A stretch of DNA of 64,000 nucleotides. It comes from Kappaphycus alvarezii (Eukaryota; Rhodophyta; Florideophyceae; Gigartinales; Solieriaceae). Location of the stretch: NCBI GenBank assembly GCA_002205965.3, contig NADL03000681.1:434001-498000 (forward strand), written 5' to 3'. The notes beneath the pieces were generated by a model that did no database searches, was not told the origin of the DNA, and saw only the letters and a program-made list of their open reading frames with translations. The position numbers were made by a program, and so were the translations under genes. Every line of letters begins with the position of its first letter. Positions within the stretch are counted from its first letter, which is position 1. Positions 59,266 to 64,000 of this stretch are shown here, in pieces.

Positions 59266-60739
59266 TGACATAGTTTGTGATTGCTGTGTTCGAACGAAAC
59301 CACGAACTGTGGGCAAGGGATTGAAAGCTCAGGGAATATTCTACAGTACAAGGCGATGAATTCGCAGTTTTGTCTAACTGTCTTATGGCATCAGTCACCC
59401 CCATAGAGTGTGCACCGACTGACTGACTAGAAGAATGACGCTTTATTGTTTATAGAGGGGGAAATTTGGGGTGTTTTTAATGCATGAAAAATATGGTCAG
59501 CTGTTTATAGACAAACTGCAGTTCAGTATTCTGTCCAGAGCTGAGTGAATGGACCAAATCGGTCACGTGCAGTGGGGCTACAAGTACCCCGTGCCCGAGC
59601 CGCGTGTAAGTGGCAAGAGTAACTGTACTGTACAGTACTGCACGCATTCTGTATGACCTAGGGCCAAAATGCCCCAAAGAATGTTGACACGAATCTCCCA
59701 AAAATACTGTAAATGTCTGCCTGACCTGGCCCTCACTGTATGTATAAATGCTGATGCAGTTTACATTACACTAACACGATAGCTTACAGTCGGTCTTTAG
59801 GACGAAAGGAGGCATGAGAATGCGAACGAAATGTCATCTCTAACAAAGACTTGAGCCGTAACGGCAATATTTGAACCACATTAGTGCAAATTAGCGCAAG
59901 ACCAGGCAGTGGTAATCAGTGTGTAATGCTTGAATGACTGGGTTGGGTGATTGCGGGAAGTGGCGGGGTGGGCTTACGAAGGCTGACAGAATGTGCGGGG
60001 TAAGTCTTGCGCCAGTGGGGGGTTACAGGTTGGCGATGACGGTTGTGGGGGTCGATTGAGTGGTTATTGCTTGTCTTGGGGAGGATGTGACGGTGTAACG
60101 GTTATTTGAATAGAGGGGTGGCAGTGGAGGCGGGTTGGGAAGTTGTTTCAAGGGGTTTGGTTATTTGAGTGGAGTCTAACTGGGTGTGATGCTAAGGAAG
60201 TATGATTCTCTTGAGACTGGGCTTATCGCAAGAGGAATGTGAAGTAAAGTGGAGGTTTGTGTAGTGACGCGGTTGATGCGGGAAAGAAGGTTTGAAGAGG
60301 GTTGGAGGTTGCAAAGGATACATATTCGGATGCAATGCCGGGCTGGATGAAGCAGCGTGTGAATGTTGTGTAGTTGCCAAGCGGAGGGTGAGTATGGACG
60401 GACCTAGTGTATAATGACAAAAGAGCTAGGAACAAGAAGTTCCTATGTGTTGCGACTGCGACTCTCAAGGGTATGAAAATTAAAATGATGTGGTCGGTAC
60501 TCGGTGATTTGGTATTTCTAGCGGTTACATCAACCATAATGACCGCTTTACCGCGCACGTAATTGTTGGGTAGCGAGTGCGGGAGGGGGAGGACGTCTAA
60601 GTTCAGGGATAAATAAAACGTTGGCAATCAAGAAGACAACGTAACAAGGGCACCGAAGTCAAATTTGTAGACACAAATGCAGAGCGCAGTGGTGAATGTG
60701 GTTATGATATTTGCTGCAATAAGGAGAATAATTGGAAAT

Positions 60740-60766
60740 ACTTTACAGTACTGTACAGTACTTTGA
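60740..60766. promoter_or_regulatory. Long GTAC palindrome
   Basis: TTACAGTACTGTACAGTACT is a self-complementary run of alternating CAGTAC/GTACTG words, one of the longest in the window. It has no assigned gene on either side. Confidence 0.4.
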
Positions 60767-62162
60767 TCCGATAGAACCGCAAGAATCCAGCTCGCAGATC
60801 CCAATCTCATCCGATGGTCATAGCTCATAATCTGCAAAAGGGTGGGGGGAATTTTGGGTAATTTTGATTTGGAAAGTACTGTAATGTCTGCAAAGTCACG
60901 CATGGCGATTCTCAAGTGTGGAATGCACACGTTTTACACGTACACACGTTTTACAACTGTATAATATTCAATGTCAGCCCAACTGAGTATGATCCACACT
61001 GGCGTCTCATACAATAACGTAATACGTTTACAGTTGCTATACCCCTTTCAAACAAACACTGTACTGTATACGTAAAAGCGCCCATCGCTCAACCCTACAC
61101 ACTACAACATTTCTCTCTCGAAAAAACCCGACCACATCACCAAAATATCACCCAAAACCAACCTCCGCCCAGCAAAGAGGAAAAGCGGGGCAAAAAACAC
61201 AAGCGTGACAACCACATGCGGCACGTCGACGACGAAAATAAACACTTGCGTCATGCCCTTGGACGTTCCCGTGCGCCACCGTTACCGCCACAAATCCTTT
61301 TCATATTGCCCACAACACGCCACGCCATCACCCGAAAACTACAAATTGCAACCTGTCAACCGCTGTACAGTATGTACCACTGCACTGGCAATTCAAAATA
61401 CAATGGGCATGGTCCCATCGCGCAACCTCCACACAACCTTTATCCCTCCATCACCATGCATATCACATGAGTACAAAGGCGATGCAATTCATGCAATTCA
61501 GAAACTCAACTACAAAGCAATCAACCTTACAAACTTAGTTTGCATATTGTACTAAACGCGACCCAAACTTGTGCATAATTGGGCACTGTTAAAGGTAGGA
61601 TGGATACTGGAAGTAAAAGGCGCGGTATGGGGCATAGGGGCTGGTCTTTGGCGGGGTGGGATACGGGCCGAGCCGGTACAGGCGGTTGTGTAGGGGAGCG
61701 TGGTTTGCAGCAGTATGGATCGGGAGAAGGGGGGTGAGAGTGGCGCCAGGATCGGTGGGTACGGTGTCACGCGGGGTTACGGTGGGGTGAGAGACGGGTG
61801 GGACGTGGTCAGGAGCCTTTGGTTTTTTGGTGGTGTGGACAGTGGGAGGTTGAGTGATTGGCTTTTTGATGTTGGTTGGGAGGTGAAAATGTAAGGCTCG
61901 GGGTGATGGCTTGTTGATGTGGGGGGGGGTGGTCGATATAGCGATTTACAGTTGTTTGGATGATGGGTACGTTGATGGCAGGGGTGAAAGGGTGCGTTTT
62001 GATAAATGTGGGAGATTTTACACTGTAAACAAGGGAGAGTGGACAGGAGGGTTTGATGTGCACAGCAATGCGCCACCGCCAAGACAGTGGAAAAATGTAG
62101 AATGTAGGACTTCGTACAAGTCAAGGCGTTTTTCCTAGTCAGTCAACCGTAGTACAGTAAAA

Positions 62163-62237
62163 CCATTCAAGTAAACCCAATTTAACCAACCCATTCAAGT
62201 AAACCCAATTTAACCAACCCATTCAAGTAAACCGAAG
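62163..62237. repeat. 28-bp tandem repeat, 2.7 units
   Basis: The unit begins CCATTCAAGTAAACCCAA and ends TTTAACCAAC. Two perfect copies (62,163-62,190, 62,191-62,218) are followed by a partial third. A near-complementary single copy lies at 26,605-26,655. Confidence 0.9.
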
Positions 62238-62259
62238 TAAAGTGCATCGAAAGAAAGCA

Positions 62260-62284
62260 TACAGTACAGTACAGTACAGTACAG
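62260..62284. repeat. TACAG microsatellite, five units
   Basis: Five perfect TACAG units, which also create overlapping CAGTAC words. It may have grown out of the dispersed GTAC palindrome. Confidence 0.9.
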
Positions 62285-64000
62285 GTCGTTGACGAGAAAA
62301 AAACTAAGCATTGCAAGTCCTGAAAGGCATCGCTGTCCTGAGCTGACGAAGAAAGAGCAGAGGAGTCTACAAAAATACGACAAAACAAGGAATAACGAGG
62401 TGGTGCTAGCCAACCGACGTGTCAGTGATAGAAGCGGATCCATTTCTTAAGCTGCAGCACAAAAAAAAACCGACCAGAAATGGAGGTTGCTCTGTCCGTT
62501 GTGTGGAGGTCATTGTAGTCCGGAGAGCTGTTTCTCGCGACATTGACATCACAATGTCGACTGTCAGCAGATGGACTACCTTTATTTAGGTTTACAATGA
62601 TACTGCTCGTTCAATGCTCTTGTGCTCTGTTCAAACACTGTAAAATGCGCTCGCAAGACGTTTTGTTTGACGTGGATAAAAGCTTTCTCATTGCAGTTTC
62701 CATGCCTCTAGGTTTAGCAATCGCCGAGGCTATTCTGATCGCTCCTCTCGACGGTTGGTTACAGTGGATGGGATGGCAATGAGCTGCGCTACAAAAGGTA
62801 GTATAGCACTAGGCGGTACAAGACGACCAACTGCATGCTCACGGCGGCATAGTGCAGTACAGGACCATACAGTGCACCACACAATACACCGTAATACAGT
62901 ATAATTGTTTGCCGTGAGAGATGCTGTGTAGCGACCAGGAGAAATATCGATGCATTTCTGGTTTAAACCGGAACTGCAGTTGGTGTAGGAAACGCTGCGG
63001 GTAGAAAGCGTCATGCCAAGCGGGGACTGAGCGACGATGAGGAGCGGAGAAACGCGGGTCAGCGTATGCGGGACTCCAGGGTTGCCGCTTTGCTCTATCC
63101 GATGCGTGTAGTAGTTCAGTCGCTGTGCTGGTGCGGTTGAGCGGGCGGTTGGGCGATGCGTCAAATCGAAACAGTTTGTGAAACTACTACAGTATCCGGA
63201 CCAAAACAGCAGGCATGGTAGTGATAGCAGATCTCATGGTTTATGATAGGATGGAGACAAGATGTACGGAACGGAGCGAGGGGGTTCAATTTCATGGGAA
63301 CGCTATGGATATGCAAGGGGTTGTTGATGATGGGGGGTCAGACTGTCAACTGCTGCACTTGACCCTCAAAACTGTCAAAGTAAGCGCCGTTTGGAGGAAT
63401 TAAACAAACGGTTGGTTTTTTGACAATTTGAATGGAATGATACGGGGTAATGTGCTGCTCAATGCAGTAGATTTTCCTCATTCAATGCAACAATTGGCCT
63501 CTATGGAGCGTTAGGGGTGGACAGGTACAGTAACTGGCGAGAGAGATAACGCAAAGTGGGCTGTGATGGAGCGGGTGGATAATCTAATTTCATTCATTTG
63601 AAGCAGTGTGATATTTACGGAGAGATTGGGAATTGTTAATTAAGAGTTGGTCAAAACAATCAGCAGTCAACGGAGAGGCAGGTAACGACTCTAGAGCTGA
63701 CTCGGCAGTACTGTAGTAATAATAAATAATTAATAATTAAAAACAAAAAGTGTATAAATTATAGTAATAGAACTAGTCTACTTTAGTCAAACAATGTCCA
63801 AATAAACAAGGCTGTCCCACGGGATTGAGCAGACAGAAAACAGAAATTATGGTGCAGGTGCGAATTAAAAATTAAGAAAAATCAGGGAATGGGTAACAGA
63901 TTCTGGATGTTTGTTACCTGCTGTAACCAATGAAATGGGGTTAATACTTTGTGTCGCTCTTGATTGGAAGCAATAATTTTCATACTTTGGATGAAAGCCA

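Larger units (their letters stand above)
59266..64000. other. Unassigned stretch, moderate GC, motif-rich
   Basis: Composition resembles the two gene islands and GTAC palindromes are frequent (59,620-59,645, 60,742-60,764, 61,055, 61,363, 62,850-62,905, 63,526, 63,705), so unrecognised genes may be present. Candidates without family support are a 134-codon minus frame at 60,223-60,627, a 116-codon plus frame at 61,205-61,555 and a 79-codon plus frame at 62,543-62,782. The plus strand is strongly G-rich at 61,600-61,930 (including a G9 run near 61,921). From 63,700 the sequence becomes AT-rich. Confidence 0.35.

Noticed and set aside
60223..60627. Sm/LSm-like protein
   Set aside because: LPNNYVRGKAVIMVDV resembles the second Sm motif, but no first Sm motif lies upstream in any frame and the rest is low complexity.
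61552..62124. Minus-strand 115- and 72-codon frames
   Set aside because: Pro/His/Ser-rich translation of the G-rich plus strand; no motif, and several frames overlap with equal length.
1..64000. tRNA, rRNA or CRISPR features
   Set aside because: I looked for T-loop GTTCRANNC-type signals in cloverleaf context, rRNA-like blocks and regularly spaced direct repeats with unique spacers, and found none that hold up. A dedicated tRNA search could still find one.

Overview
The window looks like nuclear DNA of a eukaryotic alga, most likely a florideophyte red alga. The main clue is a cellulose-synthase gene (29,038-31,679, minus) whose N-terminus carries an AMPK-beta/CBM48-type carbohydrate-binding module, an arrangement described for red algal cellulose synthases. 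Two short introns with standard ends (92 bp GTAAGT..TAG; 112 bp GTACGT..AAG), compact genes in moderate-GC islands, and long AT-rich transposon-filled stretches fit that assignment. It rests on protein family reasoning, not on a database match.

Layout. 1-7.3 kb is AT-rich and almost gene-free, apart from a truncated reading frame at the left edge. 7.3-11.1 kb is a gene island: an unknown minus-strand gene, a mitochondrial-type HtrA/Omi serine protease (plus) and the tRNA m1A58 methyltransferase catalytic subunit TRM61 (minus). Clusters of a TGTACAGTAC palindrome lie upstream of both named genes. 11.4-11.8 kb is the 3' end of a retroelement. 13.4-23.2 kb is an unusual compact block: several unrecognised reading frames on both strands plus a PIF1-family helicase, with two triple arrays of a 16-bp palindrome on either side of the helicase-side genes. 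23.8-26.0 kb is a PIF/Harbinger transposon with its Myb/SANT-like partner gene. 26.5-31.7 kb is a second gene island: a perfect 29-bp inverted repeat, an unknown helical protein, a small zinc-binding protein and the CBM48-cellulose synthase. 33-39.2 kb holds remnants of retroelements, a Tc1/mariner transposase and a second Harbinger transposase. 41.7-48.8 kb holds a MITE and a decayed Ty3/gypsy element with diverged LTRs. 48.8-64 kb is mostly unexplained, with two further MITE copies, a Tc1/mariner N-terminal fragment and short tandem repeats.

Reading-frame integrity. In the conserved genes the frame breaks I could define individually behave as one missing base in the given sequence, usually in or beside a short homopolymer (C4 in htrA, C6 and T7 in the unknown 13.8-kb gene, T3 in the cellulose synthase). 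One 60-bp stretch of htrA (8,735-8,800) remains ambiguous. The simplest explanation is systematic homopolymer under-calling in the assembly, so these genes are best read as probably intact. The gypsy, mariner and second Harbinger copies also carry in-frame stops and substitutions and look truly dead. Coordinates below follow the sequence as given and do not correct it.
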